DNA of 64,000 nucleotides. Source: Pseudomonas sp. URIL14HWK12:I12 (lineage in GTDB: Bacteria > Pseudomonadota > Gammaproteobacteria > Pseudomonadales > Pseudomonadaceae). The stretch lies in the NCBI RefSeq assembly GCF_003097135.1, contig NZ_QEQL01000007.1, positions 124,001-188,000 on the forward strand, in the 5' to 3' direction. Positions 31,980-40,393 of the stretch are shown here, piece by piece. The translations under genes were made by a program, and so were the position numbers. The stretch's first letter is position 1. Each line of letters begins with the position of its first letter. The notes beneath the pieces were generated by a model. It did no database searches, was not told the DNA's origin, and saw nothing but the letters and a program-made list of their open reading frames with translations.

Positions 31980-33119
31980 TCAGCCTACCCGGGCGTGGTC
32001 GATGCGATAGCGCTGCAGAACCTGTGCATCCGGCGCGAACCCCAATCCGGGGCGCTCGGGCAGCCGAAGGCGCGGCGTGAAGGCAAGTTCTGGATACAGC
32101 AGTGCTTCAAACTCTATGAACGGCACCTCCACCGGCACATCGGCAGGCAGCAAGGTGCACAGGTGTGCCACGGCCAGCAGGCCCGGGCCGAAGTAGAAAC
32201 AGTGCGGCACCACGTTGGTGCCCGTGCGTTGGGCGCGCTTGAACACCTCCAGCATTGCGGTGATCCCGCCCACCTTGGCCACACTGGGCTGGATGACATC
32301 GACCGCCTGGTGGTCGAGCAGCGCCTGAATGCCCTCTACCCCGGCGGCGTTCTCGCCTGCCGAGAGCCGCGTGCCTTGCCGGCGAACCCGTGCCAGCGCA
32401 TGTGCATCGTCAGGCGGCCACACCGGCTCTTCCAACCAGGCGAGGCCAAGCTCACGCCAGTCCCTGGCCACCTGGCAGGCTTCGCTTTCGCCCCAAGGGC
32501 AATTCACATCCACCATCAGTTGCCCTTCGCTGGCCGGCAACGCCTGCCGGGCAGCCAGCACGGCCGGGTACTGGGTTTCATGCAACTTCACCTTGGTGAA
32601 ACCCGCCTGCCTGGCACGCCCTACGTGATAGCCCACCGCAGCCGGGTCGTTACCGTAGCTGACCAGGCTGGCGTACAACTCCAGCTCGCGCAGCTCACCC
32701 CCCAGGAACTGCCACAGGGGTTGCCCGGCGGCTTGGGCGGCAAGGTCCCAGAGGGCGATGTCGATTCCCGACAAGCCATACACCATAGGCCCGGTGCTGC
32801 CGAAGCCGTGCACCGCCTTGCGCGCAGCCTCCAGGGCTGCTTCACGGTCGGCGAGGTCCAGGCCGATGAACATGGGCGCGATCACTTGCTGCAACGCTGC
32901 GAAGGTGACCGGGTTGGAGCCATGGCCGAAAGCCTCGCCCCAGCCTGTCAGGCCGCAGTCGGTGTGCACTTGCACGATCAGGCTTTCCATCGCGCTGTGC
33001 CGGGGGGAAGCAGCGTTGAATCGGTCATCGGCCCTAGCGATAGCGGGATGCTCGCGGGTGTCGGTTCCGGCGCTGAAGGGAACGCGCAGCCGCAATAACT
33101 CAATGGCAGTGATTTTCAT
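31980..33119 (-). CDS. Mandelate racemase / enolase-superfamily enzyme
   Basis: The 379-residue protein has the capping domain plus a barrel of the enolase superfamily. Visible residues are K176-x-K178 (TKVKLHE), metal ligands D204, E230 or E231 and E256, and H306 in PHCFYFGPG. Aligned to mandelate racemase by spacing, the position of the Asp partner of the catalytic His (D270 there) is Ser279 here. Dehydratase or epimerase activity on an acid sugar is likely, but the substrate cannot be read from sequence. I start at MKITAIEL; the ribosome site is weak. It is first in the operon with the MFS gene. Confidence 0.85.
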   Translation of the reverse strand: MKITAIELLRLRVPFSAGTDTREHPAIARADDRFNAASPRHSAMESLIVQVHTDCGLTGWGEAFGHGSNPVTFAALQQVIAPMFIGLDLADREAALEAARKAVHGFGSTGPMVYGLSGIDIALWDLAAQAAGQPLWQFLGGELRELELYASLVSYGNDPAAVGYHVGRARQAGFTKVKLHETQYPAVLAARQALPASEGQLMVDVNCPWGESEACQVARDWRELGLAWLEEPVWPPDDAHALARVRRQGTRLSAGENAAGVEGIQALLDHQAVDVIQPSVAKVGGITAMLEVFKRAQRTGTNVVPHCFYFGPGLLAVAHLCTLLPADVPVEVPFIEFEALLYPELAFTPRLRLPERPGLGFAPDAQVLQRYRIDHARVG

Positions 33120-33406
33120 GGAAGATTGTTCTTGAAATAATTGGAAATCAATTCTCATACGTTATCGTACAAGTGCTGATTTGGCCAATACCGAACTGAT
33201 CTTTTCCCGAGCCGAAAGCCACAGGCCAGGCATGGCCCAACCAGGTCAGCCGAACACCGGCCAACGTGAATTCGCCCTGAGCACCTGGTGCCTCTCACGG
33301 AAAAGAACGCTGGGCACAGGGAAACATCCCCTGACATTCCACTGCGGCAGCGTCGCCGCCGCTGGGCTAACGTTGCACCGCACAACCGCTAACCCAGGAG
33401 GCACGG
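33120..33406. other. Divergent promoter region between enolase gene and comM
   Basis: The 287-bp gap has an AT-rich left end with the palindrome TACG-TTAT-CGTA (33158-33169), a likely operator for the enolase-MFS operon. The rest is GC-rich and carries AGGAGG before comM. No coding region is supported. Confidence 0.5.
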
Positions 33407-34900
33407 ATGCCCCTCGCCATCGCCCACAGCCGCGCCCAGGTCGGCGTCAGCGCCCCTTCGGTGCTGGTCGAGGCACACCTGTCCAATGGCCTGCCCTCTC
33501 TCACGCTGGTGGGCCTGCCGGAAACCTCAGTCAAGGAAAGCAAAGACCGCGTGCGCAGCGCGATCATCAACGCAGGCCTGTCTTTCCCCGCCCAGCGCAT
33601 CACCCTCAACCTGGCCCCGGCAGACCTGCCCAAAGACGGCGGCCGCTTCGACCTGGCCATCGCGCTGGGCATCCTGGCCAGCAGCGGGCAGATCCCACTC
33701 GCGGCACTGGCCGACATCGAATGCCTGGGCGAGCTTGCGCTGTCGGGCGCCATCCGCGCAGTGCAGGGCGTGTTGCCGGCGGCACTGGCCGCGCGGGATG
33801 CCGGGCGGACGCTGGTGGTGCCCCGTGAAAACGCCGAAGAGGCCTCACTGGCCAACGGGTTGAAAGTCCTCGCCAGCGAGCACCTGATCGAGCTGGTGGC
33901 GCATTTCAATGGCAAGCAGGAGCTGCCCTTGTTCCGTTCCGATGGGCTGCTGCTGTTGCCCCGCCCCTACCCTGACCTGAACGAAGTGCAAGGCCAGCCG
34001 GCCGCCAAGCGTGCCTTGGTAGTGGCGGCGGCGGGGTCGCACAACCTGTTGTTCAGCGGGCCGCCGGGCACGGGCAAAACACTGCTGGCCAGCCGTTTGC
34101 CGGGCCTGCTGCCGCCCTTGGCCGAGCACGAGGCGCTGGAAGTCGCGGCAATCCAGTCGGTCACCAGCTACGTGCCGTTGAGCAGCTGGCCCCAGCGGCC
34201 GTTTCGCCACCCTCACCACTCGGCCTCCGGCGCCGCCCTGGTGGGCGGCGGCAGCCGGCCGCAACCCGGCGAGATCACCCTCGCCCACCATGGCGTGCTG
34301 TTTCTCGATGAACTCCCCGAGTTCGACCGCAAGGTTCTGGAGGTGCTGCGCGAGCCATTGGAGTCTGGCGAGATCATCATCGCCCGCGCGCGAGACAAAA
34401 CCCGCTTTCCTGCGCGCTTTCAGCTGGTGGCAGCGATGAACCCGTGCCCGTGCGGCTACCTGGGCGATACCACCGGCCGCTGCCGCTGTAGCCCCGACCA
34501 GATCGAGCGCTATCGCAACAAACTCTCCGGCCCCTTGCTCGACCGCATCGACCTGCACCTGACCGTCGCCCGCGAAACCACCAGCCTCAACCCCACCTCG
34601 GGCGACGGCGAAAGCACAGCCCAGGCCGCCAGGCGGGTGTGCGACGCGCGAGAGCTGCAACTGCAACGCCAGGGCTGCGCCAACGCCTTTCTCGACCTGC
34701 CCGGGCTACGCAAGCACTGCCAACTGCGACAGGCCGACGAACACTGGCTGGAAGCAGCGTGCGAGCGGCTTACGCTGTCACTGCGCGCAGCCCATCGCTT
34801 GCTGAAGGTGGCCCGTACCTTGGCCGACCTGGACGGCGAGGCTTCGATTGCCCGCGCCCACGTCGCCGAGGCTCTGCAATACCGGCCCGCAGCCGGCTAG
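33407..34900 (+). CDS. comM: ComM/YifB-family AAA+ helicase-like ATPase
   Basis: The 497-residue protein has the Lon-protease-like N-terminal domain of the YifB family (ALGILASSGQIPL region), a Mg-chelatase-type AAA+ core with Walker A GPPGTGKT and Walker B LFLDELPEF, a four-Cys-containing CPCGYLGDTTGRCRCS segment and a C-terminal helical lid. ComM promotes branch migration during natural transformation and recombination. AGGAGG precedes the ATG. Confidence 0.93.
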   Translation: MPLAIAHSRAQVGVSAPSVLVEAHLSNGLPSLTLVGLPETSVKESKDRVRSAIINAGLSFPAQRITLNLAPADLPKDGGRFDLAIALGILASSGQIPLAALADIECLGELALSGAIRAVQGVLPAALAARDAGRTLVVPRENAEEASLANGLKVLASEHLIELVAHFNGKQELPLFRSDGLLLLPRPYPDLNEVQGQPAAKRALVVAAAGSHNLLFSGPPGTGKTLLASRLPGLLPPLAEHEALEVAAIQSVTSYVPLSSWPQRPFRHPHHSASGAALVGGGSRPQPGEITLAHHGVLFLDELPEFDRKVLEVLREPLESGEIIIARARDKTRFPARFQLVAAMNPCPCGYLGDTTGRCRCSPDQIERYRNKLSGPLLDRIDLHLTVARETTSLNPTSGDGESTAQAARRVCDARELQLQRQGCANAFLDLPGLRKHCQLRQADEHWLEAACERLTLSLRAAHRLLKVARTLADLDGEASIARAHVAEALQYRPAAG

Positions 34901-35038
34901 CAGCCTGTGCAAGCAGCGCCCACAGTGGCAGAGGGGTTGTGCGCAGTGTGGATTCGCTTGTGCCCCTCGACCTTGGCCATAGGCAACGCAGCGCTGCCCT
35001 GACCTAATAACGGCCTTTCCCGACACAGGCCTGCCCCA

Positions 35039-36091
35039 ATGCCTCGCATACCATTCGCCCTTCTGCTGGCCCTGGCCGCCAACACCGCCGTTGCCGCCAA
35101 CGAGCCACCGCTGTACAGCACCTACAAGGATTGGCTCATCGGCTGCGACAACACCCGCACCTGCACCGCCATCGGCGCTGTGCAGCAGCGCGATGACACG
35201 GGCCATGCGACCTTCAGCCTGCGCATCAGCCGCGAGGCAGGGCCTGAGGGTGCATTGCGCATCGGGGTATTCGACACGGGGGCGGCCAAGGCCCAACCGC
35301 TGCTGGACGGCAAACCGCTCAACACCGCGTTCGGCCCAGGCGAACTGCATGAAGGCGACGTGCCCGAACAGTTCGCTGCCACCGGTTCGCAGGCGATGGC
35401 GCTGATCAGGGAGCTGCGTGACGGGCACAACCTGGTGCTTCGCACCCAAGACGGCCAAGCATTGGCTTCACTCAGCGGAATGAGCGCCGCCTTGCTGCAG
35501 ATGGACGCCGTGCAAGGCCGGGTGGGCACGCAAACGGCGCTGCTGCGCCCGGGCGATAAGCCCACCAGCGACGTACCGGCGGCACCGGCGGCGCCCTCGC
35601 TGCCGGCGTGGCACCCCGCCCCTGCCCTGAACGCCGCTACGGCCCAGCGCCTCGGCGAAACAGTCATCGCCGCGACTCGCGCAGACTGGGAAAACACCCT
35701 GGACGAGGGCACCCCAGCCCAGGCACAGGCCTACGCCCTGAACGCCAGCCAGGCGTTGGTACTGATCAAGACCGGCTGCGCCGCCTACAACTGCACCTAC
35801 AGCCTCTACCTGGCGCCGCTGGAGCATCCGGAGCAGGCACGCAAGGTCGACCTTCCGCAGCCCACCCCGGTGGCAGACGACGAACCAGGCGGTGATTTCA
35901 GCTTCGATCCCGCACGCGGCGAGCTCACCAGCGAGTTCATGGCCATGGGCATGGGCGGGTGCGGCACCTCGATTCGCTGGCGCTTCGACGGTAGCGGCTT
36001 CGCGCTGGCCGATGCTCGCCAGATGAGCGCCTGCATGGGCCTGGCCGAGGCCTATTGGCCGGTGCTGTGGCGCACCTCGCCAAGCCGCTGA
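35039..36091 (+). CDS. DUF1176 secreted protein
   Basis: The 350-residue protein has a signal peptide (residues 1-19, ending VAA-N), followed by the DUF1176 pattern: STYKDWLIGCDNTRTCTAIG, a second half with KTGCAAYNCTYSLYL, and DARQMSACMGL near the end. Paired cysteines in these segments suggest disulfides in the periplasm. Function is unknown. The last 40 bases overlap the end of the convergent membrane-protein gene. Confidence 0.88.
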   Translation: MPRIPFALLLALAANTAVAANEPPLYSTYKDWLIGCDNTRTCTAIGAVQQRDDTGHATFSLRISREAGPEGALRIGVFDTGAAKAQPLLDGKPLNTAFGPGELHEGDVPEQFAATGSQAMALIRELRDGHNLVLRTQDGQALASLSGMSAALLQMDAVQGRVGTQTALLRPGDKPTSDVPAAPAAPSLPAWHPAPALNAATAQRLGETVIAATRADWENTLDEGTPAQAQAYALNASQALVLIKTGCAAYNCTYSLYLAPLEHPEQARKVDLPQPTPVADDEPGGDFSFDPARGELTSEFMAMGMGGCGTSIRWRFDGSGFALADARQMSACMGLAEAYWPVLWRTSPSR

Positions 36092-36711
36092 ACGCCTGGA
36101 AACAACTGGCCCAGGGTACGCCTGGCCTGGGCCGCCTCGATGTAGTCATGGATGAGATAGGCGACCTGCTGGTGATCCAGCGGCTCGCCATCGAGCGTCA
36201 GGCACACATACCACAGCTTGATCTGCAGGCCGCCTGCAATGGGCCAGGCGTGCGGCGCGGCCAGCGACCTGTAGCACCGCGGCCGCAGTGCAGGCGCGCC
36301 CGTGGGCGCGTAGACGGTGAAGGCCAGGGTGCTGTGCAGGTGGCGCTGGTCCACAAAAAGCTCGCTGAAGCTGTGCAGCGGGGCCGGTGCCGGGGAGTTG
36401 GCAAACGCTATGGTGTCAGGCGTCAGCGCCAGCACCACGCTGCCGTGCCGCCGCCCCAGTGCCCAGGCGATGGCCAGGCCCGCGCCTGCGGCGGCGATCA
36501 GCAACCAGGCCGGGCCCCACACCAGGATGGAGTGCGCAAAGACGTGGTTGGCCCAGAGCAGCCATGCACCGGTTGCAAACGGCACAACAGCGGCCAGCCC
36601 CAGCAAACAGGCCTGCACACGGCAGCGTTCGCGCAACTCGCAGCTGTGCTGTGGGCCTTCGGCTGCCGCCTGCAGGCTCTCCAGATGCGCCTCTCGCGTG
36701 AGGTCATCCAC
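36052..36711 (-). CDS. Small membrane protein, distal gene of metal operon
   Basis: The 219-residue protein has a charged start with several Cys, two adjacent hydrophobic helices (about residues 34-85) and a soluble C-terminal domain. The start is GTG, one base after the upstream stop codon. Its pattern (two helices, then a beta-rich domain with a C-terminal LxxxxYIEAAQARRTLGQL helix) resembles the upstream 217-residue protein, so the two look like divergent paralogues. No known function. It is last in the SPFH/HmtA-like operon. Confidence 0.7.
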   Translation of the reverse strand: MDDLTREAHLESLQAAAEGPQHSCELRERCRVQACLLGLAAVVPFATGAWLLWANHVFAHSILVWGPAWLLIAAAGAGLAIAWALGRRHGSVVLALTPDTIAFANSPAPAPLHSFSELFVDQRHLHSTLAFTVYAPTGAPALRPRCYRSLAAPHAWPIAGGLQIKLWYVCLTLDGEPLDHQQVAYLIHDYIEAAQARRTLGQLFPGVQRLGEVRHSTGQ

Positions 36712-36712
36712 C

Positions 36713-37366
36713 TCAGCGCATCGCGTCGAGTTGGCGCTGCGCCTTGGCGGCCATCACATAGGCATTGAGCAAGGCGCCTGCATCTTCGGGTTGGAGCTTC
36801 TGGCCGCCAACCATCAGCCCAGCGGACTGGATCAGGATGTGCGGCCTGGGCTTTCTGAGCGCCATGGCCTGGTTGCCGAACAGCACTTTGCAGGGGCGAT
36901 GGGTCGGCAGGGGGGCTGCTGGGTCGAGGGCGAGATTCTGCACCAGCAACCAGCCGCCTTCGTGAACGCCGATGTCGATCACATCGGCCAACTCCACCGG
37001 CGCGCTGAGCAGATCGTGGAACAGCTGGCGACGGGTCAGGCGCAGGAAGGGGTGCTTGCCGGCGTCACGGTGCTGCCAGGTGAGGAAAGCAAACAACAAT
37101 GCCAACACCACGGCACCGATCGTCATCCCGGTTTTACCCTGTTGCATGCTCACGAACGCGCCGGCCAACGAGAACGCAATCAGCAGTGGGCCAACGATCA
37201 GAAAGCGCCGCGAGTTGGTCAGCTCGGTCTGCTCGGGCACCTGCTCGACGACCTGCTTGAGCTCGGCAAGCACGCGGTCGTGCTGGGCCTCCCGGGACTG
37301 GTCGTATTCGGCACTGAGCGTTGAAGCCAGGCCGGAAAGCGGGTCAGGCTGCTGCGGGGTGGTCAT
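36713..37366 (-). CDS. Small membrane protein, metal operon
   Basis: The 217-residue protein has a soluble charged N-terminus (about 1-50), two membrane helices (about 55-100), and a C-terminal domain ending PEDAGALLNAYVMAAKAQRQL. GAGGAT lies seven bases before the chosen ATG. It shares this layout with the next gene. It lies 97 bp after the P-type ATPase, with a stem-loop between, so it is in the same or an attenuated transcript. Function unknown. Confidence 0.7.
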   Translation of the reverse strand: MTTPQQPDPLSGLASTLSAEYDQSREAQHDRVLAELKQVVEQVPEQTELTNSRRFLIVGPLLIAFSLAGAFVSMQQGKTGMTIGAVVLALLFAFLTWQHRDAGKHPFLRLTRRQLFHDLLSAPVELADVIDIGVHEGGWLLVQNLALDPAAPLPTHRPCKVLFGNQAMALRKPRPHILIQSAGLMVGGQKLQPEDAGALLNAYVMAAKAQRQLDAMR

Positions 37367-37417
37367 GGGGCATCCTCGGATGGGCTTTAAACCCGTGATT
37401 ATCCGGCCCTGCCTGCT

Positions 37418-37437
37418 GGCCCGGCAGCTACCGGGCC
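37418..37437. terminator. Stem-loop downstream of the P-type ATPase gene
   Basis: GGCCCGG (37418-37424) and CCGGGCC (37431-37437) form a 7-bp stem with a 6-base loop. No T tract follows, so it may only attenuate transcription into the two small membrane-protein genes. Confidence 0.45.
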
Positions 37438-37463
37438 GATACTCACAACAATATCCACGGTGC

Positions 37464-39359
37464 TCACAAGCCTTCGCCCAAAGGCTCCTCGAAGCGCAGC
37501 AGGCGCCCGGCATTGCCCAGCACCAGCAAGGTGCTCAGGTTGTGCAGCACGGCGGCAATCATCGCCCCTGCCGCCCCGAGCCAGCCGAAGGCCGCGAAGG
37601 CGACGATGGCCAATGTCCAGCCGATGCCGATGATCACGTTGGCGTGCAGGGTGCGCCGGCACTGGCGGCTCAGGCGTACGCAGGTACCGAGCCGCCGCAG
37701 GTCGCTACCGATCAGCACGATATCGGCCGAGGCCAGGGCGATGTCGGCGCCGCCGGCGCCCATGGCCACCCCCACCACGCCCGCCTTGAGGGCAAGCGAA
37801 TCGTTGATGCCATCACCGACCACCATTGGGCGAAAGCCCTGGTCGATCTCGGCCAGCACACGGTTGAGCTTGTCTTCGGGCAGCGCCTGGGCCTGCACGG
37901 CCTGGATGCCTACCTGCGCAGCGACACGGTCGGCCACGCTCTGGCGGTCGCCGGTCAGCAGTAACTGCCGGCCCAGGCCCAATGCGGTGAGCTGCGCCAG
38001 TGCCTGTGCCGCCTCAGCCTTGGGCGTGTCGGCCAGCAGCAGCCAGCCAAGAAAGCGGCCGCCCAGGGCCAGCCCTGCAAGGGGGCCATCATGCTCGGGG
38101 ACGGGCGCGGTGGTCACGCCCAACGCCTCAAACAGCTCGGGGCGGCCCAAGGCGGCTATACCCTGCTCGGTGCTGGCGACCACGCCAAGCCCCTGGCGCT
38201 CCTCGATACCTTCCAGCACCAGCAGCCGGTCATGGGGCACCAGGCTCGCCAACGCACGGCTGACCGGGTGGCTGCTGGCGTGGCCAAGGCTTGCCGCGAG
38301 CTGGTGCAAGGCGCCGGTATCGCCCTGTTGTGCCTCAATGCCTTGCAGGCGCAGGGTGCCGTGGGTGAGCGTGCCGGTCTTGTCCAGCACGACGCTGGTA
38401 AGGTCGGCCAGCTCTTCGAGGAAGGCCGAGCCGCGAATCAGAATGCCGTGGCGCGCGGCCACGGCGACCCCGGCAATAGCGGTGGCCGGTGCCGAAAGCA
38501 CCAACGCGCAGGGGCAGGCTGCCACCAGCACCGCGAGCATGGCCTGGGCGTCCTGGGTGACGAACCAGGTCACCGCCGCCACCAGCAGCACCAACACTTG
38601 ATACGCCCCGGCATGGCGCTCGAGCAAACGGGTGATCGGCGGCTTGGCGCGCTCGGCGCTCTGCATCAGGGCGATGACCTTGCCCAGCGTCGAATCACTG
38701 CCAGTGCGCGTGACCTCTACGCGCAGCAGGCCATCGAGGTTGATGCTGCCGGCCAGCACCCGTTCGCCTTCGCGCACACGTTGCGGCACCGACTCGCCCG
38801 TTAGGGTGGCGGTGTCGAGGCTGGCCTGGCCGCTGCGCACCACACCATCGGCAGGGACCTGATCACCTGCTCGGACCTCGACCTGGTCGCCGGCCTGCAA
38901 GGTGCTGTTGTCTACCTCACGGATGCCACCGTCGGCCAACAGCCGTGCCTGGCTGCGAGTGAGCTGGCCCAGGGCCTCGATGGCCTGTTGCGAGCCGATG
39001 ACACTGCGCTCTTCGAGCACATGGCCGAAGATCATGATGATCGGCAGCAATGCGGCCGTGAGCAGGTCTCCGCTGGCCCAGGCGCCGATCATCGCCAGCG
39101 CGATGAGCTGATCGGTGATGCCATGCAGGCTGGGGTGGCGCAGGCTGAACCAGGCAGAGCGCAGCACCGGCACCGCCACCAGCAGCGAGGCCAGCCCCAG
39201 CAGGCAATCACCGACCTGCGCCTGGTCAGCGGCCCAGGCACGCCAGCCCAGGCCCAGCAACAGCAGGCCCAACGCGAGCATGGCCAGGGTCAGTTGCCGC
39301 GCAGCGCGGCGTTGCTCGCCCTGGCTGAGCAGGGGCGCGGCATGTACGTGGGCGCTCAT
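37464..39359 (-). CDS. hmtA: HmtA-like heavy-metal P1B-type ATPase
   Basis: The 631-residue P-type ATPase has the core motifs: TGESVP actuator loop, CPC metal site in AACPCALVLSAPA, DKTGTLTHG phosphorylation site, HP locus (ASSHPVSRAL), and GDGINDSLAL hinge. It lacks an N-terminal HMA domain and starts with only a short HVHAAP stretch. The last helix region reads HNLSTLLVLGNAGRLL, without the Asp of ZntA-type zinc exporters. The linked SPFH genes recall the P. aeruginosa hmtA (PA2435) operon, where HmtA is reported to import zinc and copper; transport direction here is inference. The ATG overlaps the upstream stop codon (ATGA). Confidence 0.82.
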   Translation of the reverse strand: MSAHVHAAPLLSQGEQRRAARQLTLAMLALGLLLLGLGWRAWAADQAQVGDCLLGLASLLVAVPVLRSAWFSLRHPSLHGITDQLIALAMIGAWASGDLLTAALLPIIMIFGHVLEERSVIGSQQAIEALGQLTRSQARLLADGGIREVDNSTLQAGDQVEVRAGDQVPADGVVRSGQASLDTATLTGESVPQRVREGERVLAGSINLDGLLRVEVTRTGSDSTLGKVIALMQSAERAKPPITRLLERHAGAYQVLVLLVAAVTWFVTQDAQAMLAVLVAACPCALVLSAPATAIAGVAVAARHGILIRGSAFLEELADLTSVVLDKTGTLTHGTLRLQGIEAQQGDTGALHQLAASLGHASSHPVSRALASLVPHDRLLVLEGIEERQGLGVVASTEQGIAALGRPELFEALGVTTAPVPEHDGPLAGLALGGRFLGWLLLADTPKAEAAQALAQLTALGLGRQLLLTGDRQSVADRVAAQVGIQAVQAQALPEDKLNRVLAEIDQGFRPMVVGDGINDSLALKAGVVGVAMGAGGADIALASADIVLIGSDLRRLGTCVRLSRQCRRTLHANVIIGIGWTLAIVAFAAFGWLGAAGAMIAAVLHNLSTLLVLGNAGRLLRFEEPLGEGL

Positions 39360-40393
39360 CGGTCGGCTCCCTGAAGGATCAAGCGGCTGTCGTCATGGGG
39401 GTCGACGGTGGTGACCGAGCCGGCCTTGCCGAGAATCGCCGGCAAGCGCTCCCGGTAAAGGCGCAGCGCAAGGCCGGGGTCGTCGCTGTGGGCAAGGCCT
39501 GTGATGGTGGCAGTGGCGGCCTGCGCCTGGGCCACCTGTTCGCTGGCCTGGGCATGGGCCACTGCCAGCAGGCGGTCGGCCTTCTGGGTGGCGGCTTGCA
39601 AGGTTTTCTGGGCATCGTTGCGGGCGGTGGCGAGCGCTTTGTCTGCCTCCTGCGTAGCGGTCAGCACAGCGTTGAACGCACTCACGGCGTCGGCCGGCAG
39701 GCTGGATTGCACATCCACCCGCTCCAGTGTCACACCCAGGCCCTGGCCGGTGGCCTCCAGCTCGCGCAGGCGCTGGTTGGCGCTCTGCACCAGGTCTGCG
39801 CGCAGGCGTTCGCGGCGCTCGGCGGCCTGGTTGCCTTGGCTGAGCATTTCCGGCCGGGCCACCAGAATGGTGTCCAGGTCGCGGGCCGCGGCAAGGCCGA
39901 TGGCGCTACGGGTGATCACACGGTCCAGCGCCGGCAGCACATGATCACCCTGCAGCACCCAGGCCCGCGGGTCGGTGACCCGGTAGAACACCTGCAAGTC
40001 CAGTTGCACCACGCCAGCATCGCCGGTGAGCAGGTACCCCGAACCGGCCAGCGCATCGCTTACCGGGGTCACGTAGCTGGCCTTGAGCTCGGCATCGCGG
40101 GCGGCGTTGCTGCGTTGCAGGCCCTGCACGTGCAGTTGCAGCACTCGCTCGGGGCCGGGCACCGTGATCACTTGCTCCACCGGCTGCGGCCAGGCCATCA
40201 GCAGGCCTGCGCCAGCCACCCGCTCGATGGCGCCGAAACGCAGCACCACCGCGCGGTCCTGTGGCGCGACCTGGCGCACGTTGGAGAACAGCCAGGCCAG
40301 CGCCGCCAGCAACGTCACCAGGTACAGGCCGATGAACGCCAGCCGGGTCGCTTGCTGCCAGGGGCCTGTGCCCCGCTCACGAAGCTCGCTCAT
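39356..40393 (-). CDS. SPFH-domain protein, HflK/HflC-like (third)
   Basis: The 345-residue protein has one N-terminal membrane helix (about residues 18-40), an SPFH/prohibitin domain (VAPQDRAVVLRFGAIERV onward) and a helical, Ala-rich C-terminal coiled coil (about 240-310). It resembles HflK/HflC-type protease modulators that assemble into large membrane cages around FtsH. The canonical hflKC pair is not here, so this is a paralogue tied to metal transport. Both ends overlap neighbours by four bases, showing a coupled operon. Confidence 0.85.
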   Translation of the reverse strand: MSELRERGTGPWQQATRLAFIGLYLVTLLAALAWLFSNVRQVAPQDRAVVLRFGAIERVAGAGLLMAWPQPVEQVITVPGPERVLQLHVQGLQRSNAARDAELKASYVTPVSDALAGSGYLLTGDAGVVQLDLQVFYRVTDPRAWVLQGDHVLPALDRVITRSAIGLAAARDLDTILVARPEMLSQGNQAAERRERLRADLVQSANQRLRELEATGQGLGVTLERVDVQSSLPADAVSAFNAVLTATQEADKALATARNDAQKTLQAATQKADRLLAVAHAQASEQVAQAQAATATITGLAHSDDPGLALRLYRERLPAILGKAGSVTTVDPHDDSRLILQGADR

